Notes under the pieces: model-generated
Told to the model about the DNA's origin: nothing
The model's input: only the letters and a program-made list of their open reading frames with translations
Databases searched by the model: none
NCBI RefSeq assembly: GCF_007744675.1
Contig: NZ_CP036269.1
Location: 2,583,546-2,647,545 of the forward strand
Length of the DNA stretch: 64,000 nt
Origin: Gimesia alba
GTDB taxonomy: Bacteria; Planctomycetota; Planctomycetia; Planctomycetales; Planctomycetaceae
Direction: 5' to 3'
In this document: positions 9,101 to 15,771 of the stretch, in pieces
Layout: each line of letters opens with the position of its first letter
Numbering within the stretch: position 1 is the first letter of the stretch
Program-made: the position numbers and the translations under genes

Positions 9101-9788
9101 CCGTGCTGGAGGTTTTGGGAGATTTCACTTCAACGGATTTGATGATGGGATAATTTTTGATCTGGAAAGTGAATGTATCAGATGCAGTCGAACTAGTCGG
9201 AAGACTTACCACAATAGTCAAATCACCGTTGACAAAAGTCTGTGGGGGAATGGAATACGTTGCGGTTACTGGGTTCGCAGAGGACGTAGCGAACACTAAA
9301 GAACCCTGAATCCCCGTTGCTGCCGGCTGGGTGATATCAGTCGCCCCAATATCACTTCCTTTTGTGAATAGAAATGAAATACTCTTCAGTTCTTCCGGCG
9401 TTAGATAAAATATGGGAGCGGTTCCACCAGTACCATCTTTATTGATTGTTCCAACTGTTTTATTATCGACGAGTAAGGAAACGCTTGTCTCATTTGGGGA
9501 AACAGTAGGCTGACTATTAATTGCGGCCACTTGTTGCAACACTCTAGTTTGCGGAGCGACCGAGGTAGGGATCGGGCTGGCCTGGCTCGCTGGTGCAGCG
9601 GGGACCCTGATTAGATTTGGTGCTTGCTCAAGTTGTCTGGTATGAGAGGAGCCTACCTGCTGGATGGTGGGGGCGGTTGCCGGATGTTGTTGGGTCGTTT
9701 GTATCCAGTACATGCCGGCTCCAATGCCGATGGCGGAGCAGAGACAAACGGCCATACAATTCAACAATAAACCGAGAAACTTCTTCAT
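3120..9788 (-). CDS. Giant exported secretin-like protein (~2222 aa)
   Basis: A very large envelope protein. Residues ~1-30 form a signal peptide or anchor, followed by a Pro/Thr/Gln linker. Residues ~100-850 look like repeated Ig/fibronectin-type beta domains. About 875-1010 is coiled coil. About 1030-1090 resembles a secretin N-domain (VIGEGLIHLRG, then INQIDSPVGQVRI). A helical, coiled-coil insert of some 650 residues follows. About 1750-2005 resembles the secretin outer-membrane barrel domain, with GTGFTVRPVIQPDGQAVVF and, at 1946-1961, G-VPLLSDVPGVGVLFR, the hallmark of secretin C-domains. A Pro/Ser/Gln tail ends with basic residues. Ordinary secretins are about 400-750 residues. The longest frame opens with TTG at 9812, but ATG at 9788 (MKKFLGLLLN) gives a typical leader and is preferred. 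Residues ~1383-1580 are encoded by markedly AT-rich DNA. The secretin assignment is by motif reading. Confidence 0.8.
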   Translation of the reverse strand: MKKFLGLLLNCMAVCLCSAIGIGAGMYWIQTTQQHPATAPTIQQVGSSHTRQLEQAPNLIRVPAAPASQASPIPTSVAPQTRVLQQVAAINSQPTVSPNETSVSLLVDNKTVGTINKDGTGGTAPIFYLTPEELKSISFLFTKGSDIGATDITQPAATGIQGSLVFATSSANPVTATYSIPPQTFVNGDLTIVVSLPTSSTASDTFTFQIKNYPIIKSVEVKSPKTSSTVTSITDGGEYFLPGPTANLSVLISGTQIDCKLELFRKTGTTEESLLSVNKPAADFGNPVTHEIKQTGEYVLKLFEQDKPAPYETFEFKIKNIIQNQPQYPEIGIVTDSGDGDPSMLAIDYSEPNSNVNGTPCYLLRSSNLILNITKSKDRTAVFESQKIDSIPATANQFESNIKAVKDEVSSTAETYTLSGLEHGIYQFRFKDSWVSEPGKGQSKTITVMIPRPAAINPLKPALTSYKNQKYAEPKTNFQNTLNVFNGYLVLSGTNASPDRALKFMLFNQSGGKLLPATPQQLKVDYQPGQNGAWQATLKINKDGAIVDESLYILRQEGDQFSFSNAVKIQLQNSTLTENSGTIQLSAFKIGSDEKSPVAISTTEPFFLNTNSPIFQSTSGGSQNIQYVLFSKGSNSPIGFGDFENMKTAKFLAPLPDGQYKLYIKFAQGDQLSSSQSETFTLNIQKGGLEVVDVQPPNFGTAPGVVKLKIKFSSKNPLEGDDKDPFSSVDLKKIFHLIPSKGTGNFLSGETLNITKGVYQSYDNAVILSFENIPADIYQLVITGSELKDIFGNKLEGNDKQPGTNFVRVLNKPGSDSASASRTAVPAVPTTEFVEYHEYEKRDLPADGFNPSDKVVTRVARLYYYRDAHRVAQILNSEVQSLNHKGYQEAQLQADQARESYEAAVLNRRLQEEKAIRASKELRQKENEYRNQQQILSGLVRERANPDIDDATKNQLESAITDAQRVMNDLRGDISTLSSEMNTEDDELKKLDLKEDQLSAALFRSELRAEKTDLYTIGNGDPESYDAVRQVTIKVIGEGLIHLRGPIKGVNIIRTMINQIDSPVGQVRIAMHTIQVNGEDAKRMENVADRIQKSIDQSRFLTVQSAQMLRKAIVAVASEVAISTCQDGFAMTQEQRDEKYLYAFFGRDFIEALQEMDSEFLQSGNKLLSIHSMDTTSLSSALFVLALAKNDIRQQILARFYASIETDLPNAECQFLYQGGITKANKHPHKMNLLAPYANFQSFRGFFDHEVIGTDTMTPIQREFVRLAQIFKAKLTTERELNLHVMERAMIEQRVGNYLEELKAAKAKEDLEEQALAEVQKSVQDSQIKVIQTTARLQARVSQISNEYAAVTQKFDSFQRVFEQVVNEVLRAFAVNKTIDINSLSEAEKAQLIKTLFPIDPEEGQNIYTPFDQRLWVVLVNFFPEIIQNSQSLNNLSSNISPLIKSSKNIQITNSMIQESLSSVRQNLNTLKNKEGYELYKKVILKQKGKFKYGNKVFNFRFENFSSNNSNKVALMITGQPNFDDLDKITKAYVNDARQAIKKLYWYNQTEAMQKKLDQAQHYLNEIESKEMDSMRDIHRIARAYYLIKDVSEHTADTARHFVEELQDVNQKLGKAGTDSAGIQTAYSNWRTVNSQVFQYLKSGNPIYEEAIELFQTVDKSFNELFEAGLKLKFAEQNAKNSRLSLDHKKFLDMQIDQTEDKFIELVEGTRAHTANIDNYLKRIATALEDDFNTQFYYPAFKEARDASRYWNVSFGSMETSSILTNNRSLGKVAPKATIEFDLPKRQLAIVEGMNIAEAAFKEYGALVNDPTFLAITSMNGGENVQGGYTIKPDSLDKQVLGQPGSQGQRFGSAFENLIPDPAVFKFETGTGFTVRPVIQPDGQAVVFDLNYLYRTNVREPVRADEKHLGRIKEHFIDTDVQLGNYELREISRFVIALKASRTANGVPLLSDVPGVGVLFRPTPSAESSLQQSQIMSQAVIYPTLFDLMGLRWAPAVADVGPLELSNREFISKGRDRFLKNRVYDYAGSQVDQFLQIKEPERRSDLYRTQETIPDVHPNGYMGPGLNLKRSHLQENFHPEQQNPSERFIPRSNRDGFRDTDRAVPVLPSGPGLNSLPPIPSAAPAETSAMPVRDNQIQPASWTATDLSPKREPTIVSPQQEARISSPRRVVSQSVTRSAPTAATPKVPANNYPVQQKAAPSQPKQTSIYKRSVSRIKSLFRN

Positions 9789-10023
9789 GACGAGGCATCC
9801 ATGCTTGTTCAAAATGAGAAGGCTTAAGATCTGGATTGAAATTCACTAGTGCTGAAGTGAAATCTCTATACACGTCTGTTTATCGACTTGGGTGAAATTT
9901 ACACCTATCGATAATTCCAATAATTGAAACCGTAACGATTATCCGGGTCCTAGGGGTTCCTGTTAGTTAGAATGGGTAGGATGGGTGGTGGCAACATTCC
10001 GTTTCAAACGCAAAGAACTCATG

Positions 10024-10064
10024 AAAAAAGCCATGAACTCCATCTGAATGAAGGAACTCATGGC
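10024..10064 (-). terminator. Rho-independent terminator after the 861-aa gene
   Basis: On the minus strand a hairpin with arms GCCATGAGTTCC and GGAGTTCATGGC (10 of 12 paired, at 10030-10064) is followed by six T residues (10024-10029). It lies 22 bases after the stop codon of the upstream minus-strand gene. This suggests the 861-residue gene is transcribed separately from the giant gene downstream, or that read-through is limited. Confidence 0.75.
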
Positions 10065-10086
10065 CTGACTGATTTTCAATTGGCAC

Positions 10087-12672
10087 TTAATTGTTATAAG
10101 GCGGGGTGCCAAACACGGCATTGCCGCGGCGGCGAATATCGCGGATCTGTCCACTCCGATTGACCAGGATGGGGGCATAGCCCTTTATGGACTTGCTTTC
10201 GGCATATTTTGCCGATTCGGACTGGTCCTGTTTATACTCTGAGGGGACGATCGTCTGTTTGGGAATCGTGAGGGGGTACCATTGTCCGTTATCTAATTGC
10301 ACCAGTAGTTGCAGCGTGATTTCGGCCCGAACTGTCGATCGGGTTTCGAAGTCGAGTTGATATCGTCCATCTTTGGTGATGGCTAACCGCATTTGATCCA
10401 GGACCGCCCCCTCTGTTTCAAAGGAGCTTCCATCGCGATGATAGCGCGGCAGAGGGAACGAAGCAGGGAAGGGGAAGGCAAATTCCTTGACCGCGATCTT
10501 TTTGCTTTCCGAGGTCTCCAGGTCAATCGAATCAGTATCAGTATCGGAATCGGAGTCAGAATCGGAGCTGGAAGTAGAAGTGTCAGGAGAACGAGATTCA
10601 GAAGTGGGGTCAGTATTCATCGCTGTAGTGGGACTTGCAGTGAAGGTATCCGGTGATTGGGTGGTCAGTGAGTCGTTTATTGAAACGGTATGATTTGCAT
10701 TTGGCGTGCTTCCTGAAAATAAACATTCAAAAACATCGGCATCCGGTCTGGCCAGGTGAACGCCTCGGTTTCGGATCGAAAACGAATGGACTTCGCCGTC
10801 CCATTTTCGCTTACCATCAGTCACAACAAGCTCGTCGCCGAGAAGCAGCCTGTATGATTTATCCCAGCCTGAGATGGGCGCCGCATATTTTTCGGTCAGC
10901 GGCAATTTTTTACCATCCAGCCAGAAGTGAAGTGTCTGGTCATAAAAGCTGATCACGACATTGTGGATTTCGTTTGCCTTGATTCCTTTTTTGAAATGAA
11001 CTCCTTGAGATCCTCCATTCGTTTTGCTCAGCCCGTTTTGGTCTAGAGCATTCCCAGCGTCTGTCCTGATCCGAAAAACCAGTTCGTCTTTGTACTGCCC
11101 CAGTGTGAAATTCCGCAGATTGGGGTCCTGGGAAAAAGAAACGATTCGCATCAATTCACTCGTTGCCTGCTGGGGATCCATTGTTTTAAAAGTGATATCA
11201 AGAGTGAATTCTCCCGACTTTTTACAGGCATCCAGAATCTTGTCGCTATATTCTTTTTCGATGAGTACGCGATGGGTTAAAAAGGGTAGTGTTTCGAGCT
11301 GTTTAATGTTTTTGAGGTATGATTCCCTGACGGCTTCGGGAGAGGGCCAGCTAAAGACCGCTTCATTACCCCAGCCTGTGCGTAGGTATTTCATGCATTT
11401 TTTCAGTGACTGGATCTCGCGATTCAGGTCGGCAAATTTTCCATTGATCTGATTTTGGAGGGCCTGATCTGCCTGCTGCTGCTTAGTCAGTTCTTTAGTA
11501 ATCTTTTCGACAAGTGTGCTTAATGAGTCAATTTGTTTTTCATATGCAGAGAGAGCCTGCGCCTGATGTGCCTGTGCGATCTCTCCTTTTATTGAGTCAT
11601 TCAACTTTTCAAGCTGTTCTGCTAACTCTTCCTTTAATTCGTCTTTGGTGACGTATTTGCGTTTCTTTTTCTTTTTTGAATACCGACTGTTGACGAATTC
11701 GAATTCGGAATCGTCTTCCAGGCGGGGATCATCTTGGCTGTTTCGTGATCTGTTTTTGAAGTTTTCCTCGATCAATTCTGTATTACGAGCCATGATGACG
11801 GTGGATCGTGCAGTTGTTTTGACCGCGGATGAATAATCACTCTCTTTGTCGTGCCGCTTCACTTTGACAGTGATCAACGAAGTGCCGGGGGGGAGAATTG
11901 GTCCAAACAAGAAATAGGAATCGAGTTTGGATTCTTTTCTGATGATCACAGGCTTCGTGGGTTCACCATTGACAAACAGGCTGATCTGATCTCCGGCTAT
12001 AACGTTCTTCAGCTTGAGCGACAGCTCTCCCTGTTCTGCCAGCCGCGTATCAATGGAACTGATGATTGGTGGCTCTGGCGAGGCCGCCGATACTTTGAGC
12101 CAGAAATCAATTATTTTTTTAGAATCATTTGTCGTAATATCAATGGAATACATTCCTGCGGGTAGTCTGGAGATTACTTCTGAAGACCGTCCACCTAGTT
12201 TGTTACGTTTCTTCTGTGGAGAAAAGGGAGTGAGCTTGAAAGTGAGGATTGCTTTTTCTTTTTTGATTTTAAACTCAGAATGACACTTTTGAAAAGTCAG
12301 TTCCACATTTGAATTCTTAACAGGATCTTTTAAGGGGACATAAGAAATTCTGAGCGGCTGATTTGTCGCTTCGATCTGGGAACTGGAGGAGTCGAGCGTC
12401 ACCCACTTTCCACCTGTGAGTAATTCGAACTTCAAGTGATCTTTGAGCGGGTTTGTTTCTGCCTCTTTTGAATCCTGCTCTGAATTAACCAAATCATTTC
12501 CGAAGTCAGCAGAGTTTCGAATCAGATGCTTGAAGCTGCGTTTTAGTTTTGACGTCTTGGTTTTGGCGATCTGGGTTTGAAAGTTCTGTGTATAGCCTGT
12601 GTTGCTGCTCATCCACAGAATTAGCAACATAAGGCACGACGTCAAAGTGATTTGAGATCGGATTGGTTTCAT
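10087..12672 (-). CDS. Exported coiled-coil / LamG-like protein, 861 aa
   Basis: An envelope protein of unknown role. Residues 1-29 are a clear signal peptide ending near NTGYTQ. About 100-290 is beta-rich and Ig-like. About 325-440 starts with a lysine cluster (KKKKKRK), then a long coiled coil. About 480-640 looks like a concanavalin-A/LamG sandwich (FTLDITFKTM, IHNVVISFYDQTLHFWLDGK, LLLGDELVV). About 680-720 is a Ser/Asp-rich spacer of alternating S-D residues. The C-terminal ~150 residues are basic and beta-rich. A GGGAGAAG box precedes the ATG. It shares the layout of Ig-like region plus coiled coil with the giant gene downstream on the same strand, suggesting a shared surface structure; a terminator lies between them. 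Confidence 0.8.
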   Translation of the reverse strand: MKPIRSQITLTSCLMLLILWMSSNTGYTQNFQTQIAKTKTSKLKRSFKHLIRNSADFGNDLVNSEQDSKEAETNPLKDHLKFELLTGGKWVTLDSSSSQIEATNQPLRISYVPLKDPVKNSNVELTFQKCHSEFKIKKEKAILTFKLTPFSPQKKRNKLGGRSSEVISRLPAGMYSIDITTNDSKKIIDFWLKVSAASPEPPIISSIDTRLAEQGELSLKLKNVIAGDQISLFVNGEPTKPVIIRKESKLDSYFLFGPILPPGTSLITVKVKRHDKESDYSSAVKTTARSTVIMARNTELIEENFKNRSRNSQDDPRLEDDSEFEFVNSRYSKKKKKRKYVTKDELKEELAEQLEKLNDSIKGEIAQAHQAQALSAYEKQIDSLSTLVEKITKELTKQQQADQALQNQINGKFADLNREIQSLKKCMKYLRTGWGNEAVFSWPSPEAVRESYLKNIKQLETLPFLTHRVLIEKEYSDKILDACKKSGEFTLDITFKTMDPQQATSELMRIVSFSQDPNLRNFTLGQYKDELVFRIRTDAGNALDQNGLSKTNGGSQGVHFKKGIKANEIHNVVISFYDQTLHFWLDGKKLPLTEKYAAPISGWDKSYRLLLGDELVVTDGKRKWDGEVHSFSIRNRGVHLARPDADVFECLFSGSTPNANHTVSINDSLTTQSPDTFTASPTTAMNTDPTSESRSPDTSTSSSDSDSDSDTDTDSIDLETSESKKIAVKEFAFPFPASFPLPRYHRDGSSFETEGAVLDQMRLAITKDGRYQLDFETRSTVRAEITLQLLVQLDNGQWYPLTIPKQTIVPSEYKQDQSESAKYAESKSIKGYAPILVNRSGQIRDIRRRGNAVFGTPPYNN

Positions 12673-12976
12673 TACGACAGCTTCTCCCGAGTTGACCTAA
12701 AGATTGAGTATTCAGTTCCAGGTTTTGTATACCGATGGTTTTTATGTTCAGTTGTGGGTTCACTCTAAACTTTTACTGAGACAAAAGTCAACTGTTTTCA
12801 TATTGAAGATGGGATAAATAGGATGTTTGTTCCAAAGTGCATTTCGCCTGAAGGATGATGAACGAGATCAGATTCCTGCAGATAACGTCTTTGGGTTTGC
12901 TGAGCACTATGGGGCGCCAGTTTACCAGAGTTGCGGGAGAGCCGTCGGTTGGTAAATCATGCTGTATCGAGCAGGT
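12673..12976. other. Intergenic gap with no recognised gene
   Basis: 304 bases between the 861-aa gene start and the stop of the split HEAT gene. The stretch just upstream of 12672 should carry the promoter for the 861-aa gene. No convincing -35/-10 pair, terminator or conserved small frame was found; open frames here are short and lack ribosome-binding sites. Confidence 0.4.
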
Positions 12977-13655
12977 TTATTCTTTTGTGACATTTGTCTT
13001 CTTTTTGTCTGTCGAGAGTTTCCGGATGGCATTCTCTGCAATCTCGCGCAGCCACATATCGTCTGACGCGCGCAGCTTGTCGAGATCCGGAATCGCTATT
13101 TGGGCCGATGCTCCCATTTCTCCCAAGGCGCGGGCGGCCTCACGTGGGACGCCGAAACGATTCGGGTTCTTTTCGATTAACGCCTTCCGTAGTGCGGGGA
13201 TGGCTGCCTTGGCAGAGGGACCGATGCCACCCAGTGCTTTTAAGACTGTCTCCCGAAATGTTCCCCATTCCGACTTATCTTCTATTTCGAGGGCCTGAAT
13301 GAGCACGGCTATGGCGGCATCGTTGCCAATTACACTTAAGGCTTCCACCGCCTCTGACTGAGCTTGAGTATTATTTGTTGGACCTTCGCGCACCTTCCGA
13401 ACGAGAAAGTCGAATCCTGCTTTGGCCTCCGGTTGGTTCGGGACGATTTTTACCAGTGCAGCAGCTGCCCAGACTTTGACGATCTCAACCTCGTGTATCC
13501 CCTCCCAGAGCCCAGAGGTCCTACTCTCTTGCTCCCTGTTTTCGTTGTCCATAAGCACGTCACTCGCCAGAAACCGCTTCAATGTTGGAACTGCGGCTGC
13601 TGCTTTGGGACCAATGTCAGCCAGGGCCCGGATGATGTCGAGACGAACGGGCATA
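12977..13655 (-). pseudogene. HEAT-repeat protein, 3' part of an IS-split gene
   Basis: The C-terminal half of a HEAT-repeat protein. At least five alpha-helical repeats of the type V-A-A-L-G-x-I-G-P-x-A-x-x-A-x-P-x-L can be read (for example ALADIGPKAAAAVPTL, ALGGIGPSAKAAIPAL, ALGEMGASAQIAIPDL). Joining minus-strand base 14594 directly to 13655 after removing 13656-14593 keeps the frame (DVGYT-MPVRLDI) and rebuilds a 495-residue protein with the 5' part at 14592-15402. On its own this half lacks a signal peptide. The few residues upstream of MPVRL in the present frame come from the IS end. The precise join argues for a recent insertion rather than decay. Confidence 0.85.
13654..13655. repeat. 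Target site duplication TA (left)
   Basis: TA at 13654-13655 directly abuts the left IS end and is repeated at 14592-14593. A TA duplication is known for the IS427 group of the IS5 family. Only two bases, but removal of the IS plus one TA restores the HEAT frame exactly. Confidence 0.75.
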
Positions 13656-13684
13656 GAGGGCATCTCAAAACCTTTTTAATAGTG
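13656..13684. repeat. IS left terminal inverted repeat
   Basis: 29 bases beginning GAGGGCATCTCAAAAC; 19 positions match the complement of the right end. The orfB stop codon lies inside this repeat. Confidence 0.8.
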
Positions 13685-14066
13685 TAAATAAACACCCAAG
13701 AATTACAAAGCTTTCGTAGAGGTAATCGTGATATTCCCAGCGCGTGACAATGCGACGATAGTTGTGGAGCCAGGCAATACTGCGTTCCACAATCCAACGT
13801 CGTTTGAAGCGTGGAAGCTTTCGACCATCTTGCGTCGGCGGTTTGACTCTCGATTTTCGATGCGGGCAGATCAGATCGATATTCTTTTCCATCAGCCGTT
13901 TGCGCAACGAGTCCGAATCGGCGGCTTTGTCATAAACAAGTCGCTCGGGTTGTCGATTTTGCAATGTGATTTTTTCAAGCAGCGGTTCGATCAGCTTGAC
14001 TTCGCTACGACGGGCCGATTCTGTGTCGATCGCCACAGGTGTCCCGTGACGATCGACAAAAATCAT
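13665..14066 (-). CDS. IS5-family transposase, orfB (DDE C-terminal part)
   Basis: Carries the second half of the DDE catalytic domain: VYDKAADSDSLR supplies the second Asp region, and RWIVERSIAWLHNYRR (the R-x3-E element with its Trp/Arg context) supplies the Glu. It overlaps orfA by ATGA. The natural frame continues upstream of the ATG as TRRGKGTKV, a sequence conserved in fused IS5 transposases. This means the protein is probably made as an orfA-orfB fusion by -1 frameshifting rather than from its own start. The predicted fusion is 281 residues, the usual size for this group. Confidence 0.88.
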   Translation of the reverse strand: MIFVDRHGTPVAIDTESARRSEVKLIEPLLEKITLQNRQPERLVYDKAADSDSLRKRLMEKNIDLICPHRKSRVKPPTQDGRKLPRFKRRWIVERSIAWLHNYRRIVTRWEYHDYLYESFVILGCLFTLLKRF

Positions 14067-14509
14067 GACCTTTGTGCCTTTGCCACGACGAGTCGGGCCA
14101 ACTCTTCTACCCCTTTTTTTGCCGAGGCAAAAGTGCCATCAGCAAAGGTTTCCGAGAAATCAATCTGGCCAGCATCATCCATTCGTTCCAAGATGATTTG
14201 CCAGGCAGATAAGAGCCGCCCTTCGATCGTCCATTGCTGGAAACGTCGATGGCACGTCGCTTTTGAGGGATACTCTCTTGGTAAATCTTTCCATCGTGCT
14301 CCTGTCACCAAAATCCAGAGAATGCCTTCCAGGCAATCTCGTGGATGGGCTTTTGGACGTCCTCCCTTTTTGGAAGGGGGAGTCCAGGGAAACAGTTTTG
14401 CGACTAAAGACCATTGTTTATCGGTCAAAACGACCGGGCGTTCCGTCCTGGACGCTGTTTTTGTGGAAACCCGTTTTCGTTTGGGCCACCAGACCAGCGT
14501 CATATACAT
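14063..14509 (-). CDS. IS5-family transposase, orfA (DNA-binding and first Asp)
   Basis: N-terminal part of the transposase: LTDKQWSLVAKLFP, GGRPKAHPRDCLEGILWIL and TGARWKDLPREYPSKAT are the DUF4096-type N-terminal domain of IS5 transposases. DFSETFADGTFASAKK carries the first catalytic Asp. After the AKK the zero frame reads 18 unrelated residues before a stop, whereas the -1 frame reads the conserved VGPTRRGKGTKV. This orfA product alone would lack two of the three catalytic residues. Confidence 0.88.
   Translation of the reverse strand: MYMTLVWWPKRKRVSTKTASRTERPVVLTDKQWSLVAKLFPWTPPSKKGGRPKAHPRDCLEGILWILVTGARWKDLPREYPSKATCHRRFQQWTIEGRLLSAWQIILERMDDAGQIDFSETFADGTFASAKKGVEELARLVVAKAQRS
14114..14120 (-). 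promoter_or_regulatory. Candidate -1 ribosomal frameshift site (A7 run)
   Basis: On the coding strand the transposase reads GCA AAA AAA GGG G. Seven A residues followed by four G fit the A-AAA-AAG class of -1 slippery heptamers. Slipping here joins orfA (132 codons) to the orfB frame and yields the conserved AKK-RGRRVGPTRRGKGTK sequence. Frameshifting at such runs is established for several IS families. Confidence 0.75.
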
Positions 14510-14562
14510 AAGAAATTCTCCTTTCAGGAGAACACTTCATGCAAAAGACGCGCCAAACCGTT

Positions 14563-14591
14563 CACTTTTTTTGACGTTATGAGACAACCTC
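14563..14591. repeat. IS right terminal inverted repeat
   Basis: 29 bases whose complement begins GAGGTTGTCTCATAAC; partner of 13656-13684. Followed by the second TA duplication at 14592-14593. Confidence 0.8.
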
Positions 14592-15402
14592 TAGTGTAGC
14601 CAACATCGTAATATGCATCCCACCGTCGTTTTTTTGTGAGTAAATGATCATTCAGATCGCGCACAGCAGATTGTGCCCTACCATGGAACTTGCCCAGGGT
14701 CTGTGCTGATGCAGCCACAATGTCACCATTGGCGTTCTTTAATCCTTCAACAAGCAACGGGATGGCCAGCGTCCCTTTCGGGTCGGCATCATGAAGTGTT
14801 GTCAGGGCGGCTTCGCGAACGAAGTCTTCTTCTTTGGAACGACGAAACACGCTTTCAAGGAGAGGCACTGCTTTTTGAGGGGTGACGCCTACTTTCCCAA
14901 CGGCACGAACGGCATCCCAGCGAACCCATTCGTCATCGTCAGTCAGGAGGTTTTTTAGTGCGTTGAAGGAATGATTCGCGGGGGGACCAATTTCTCCGAG
15001 CGTTTTCGCGGCATATTGGCGGACTGTCTTGTCGCGGTGACTCAGTGCTTTAATCAGTGAGGGAACCGCTGGTGGTCCAATCTCTACAAGTACCTCAGAC
15101 GCAACATCTTGAACGCGCGGGCCGAAGAAGTTGAATTCTACATCGACTGGTTTACCTGGATCATTGAGTGCAGCAATCAGCGGCTTGATGGCGATTCTCG
15201 CCTTCGGACCGAGTGCTTTCAGTGAACGTGCCGCAGCGTATCGCACCTTGGGGTTGTCCGATTGCAGCAAATTCACCAACTCTGTAACTTCGTCCGCTCT
15301 GAGTTGAGTGGCAAGCAGGAGACAACAGAGGAAGACGAGCAAGCATTGTATCTGAAGCAAGTCTGTTACCATTCGCAAGGTTTCCAGAAAAAAGTCGCTC
15401 AC
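14592..15402 (-). pseudogene. HEAT-repeat protein, 5' part of an IS-split gene
   Basis: The N-terminal half of the split gene. Residues ~13-36 are a signal peptide (LLVFLCCLLLATQLRADE), followed by about six HEAT repeats (AARSLKALGPKARIAIKPL, AAKTLGEIGPP, AVRAVGKVGVTPQKAVPLL, AAALTTLHDADP-like). The present frame runs on into the IS to 14524, adding about 21 foreign residues. An exported truncated product of ~290 residues is still possible. The original protein was probably a periplasmic helical scaffold. Start choice: ATG at 15402; the second Met 11 codons later is an equally plausible leader start. Confidence 0.85.
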
Positions 15403-15771
15403 CGGCGCCGCTGAGTAAAAAATTCCTGAAGGATAACAGGCCGACAGGGGGCTGCTAAGCGCTTCTTGTATCGTACCTGATTCGGGACCAAATATATAAT
15501 TTTTCTTGCATTAATCTGAGTCTATGTACAGAATAGATGTAGTGTCTCAGCGCAAGACTTTATGGATCATGATTTTGACTGTTGCAGTTTGACTGGAGCA
15601 GTATTAAGGGGCGTGTGTCTGTTTCATCCAGCAATCGAACAACTTCGCGCTGGTGAATTAATTTTCTGATCAGAGTTGCCAAGCTCAACTTCTCTGTGCT
15701 GCACTGCGTTCTTAGATCTCATATTTTAGTATTCCCTGCTCAGATCAAATTCCTTGAAGAGAGAGCAAGAT
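15403..15771. other. Divergent intergenic region upstream of the MoxR operon
   Basis: 369 bases between the divergent HEAT gene and MoxR; promoters for both must lie here. A plus-strand candidate is TTGCAT at 15506-15511 with a 17-base spacer and CAGAAT at 15529-15534; TATATAAT at 15493-15500 is another possible -10 without a good -35. Neither is strong. No small gene or riboswitch was recognised. Confidence 0.35.

Larger units (their letters stand above)
13656..14591 (-). mobile_element. IS5-family (IS427-like) insertion sequence, 936 bp
   Basis: A complete insertion sequence bounded by imperfect 29-bp terminal inverted repeats (13656-13684 and 14563-14591, 19 of 29 matching, starting GAGG and sharing TCTCA) and a TA target duplication. 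It holds two overlapping frames on the minus strand for a DDE transposase of the IS5 type. It has landed inside a HEAT-repeat gene in the same transcriptional orientation. Both ends, the duplication and both frames are intact, so the copy appears young and potentially active. Subgroup assignment rests on TSD size and transposase motifs. Confidence 0.9.

Noticed and set aside
10520-10580. Short tandem-like repeat resembling a CRISPR or microsatellite
   Set aside because: It is the Ser/Asp-coding spacer of the 861-aa protein; the repeat follows codons and has no spacers.
12900-12955. Possible terminator after the HEAT gene
   Set aside because: TTTACCA and TGGTAAA can pair, but the loop exceeds 20 bases and no T tract follows.
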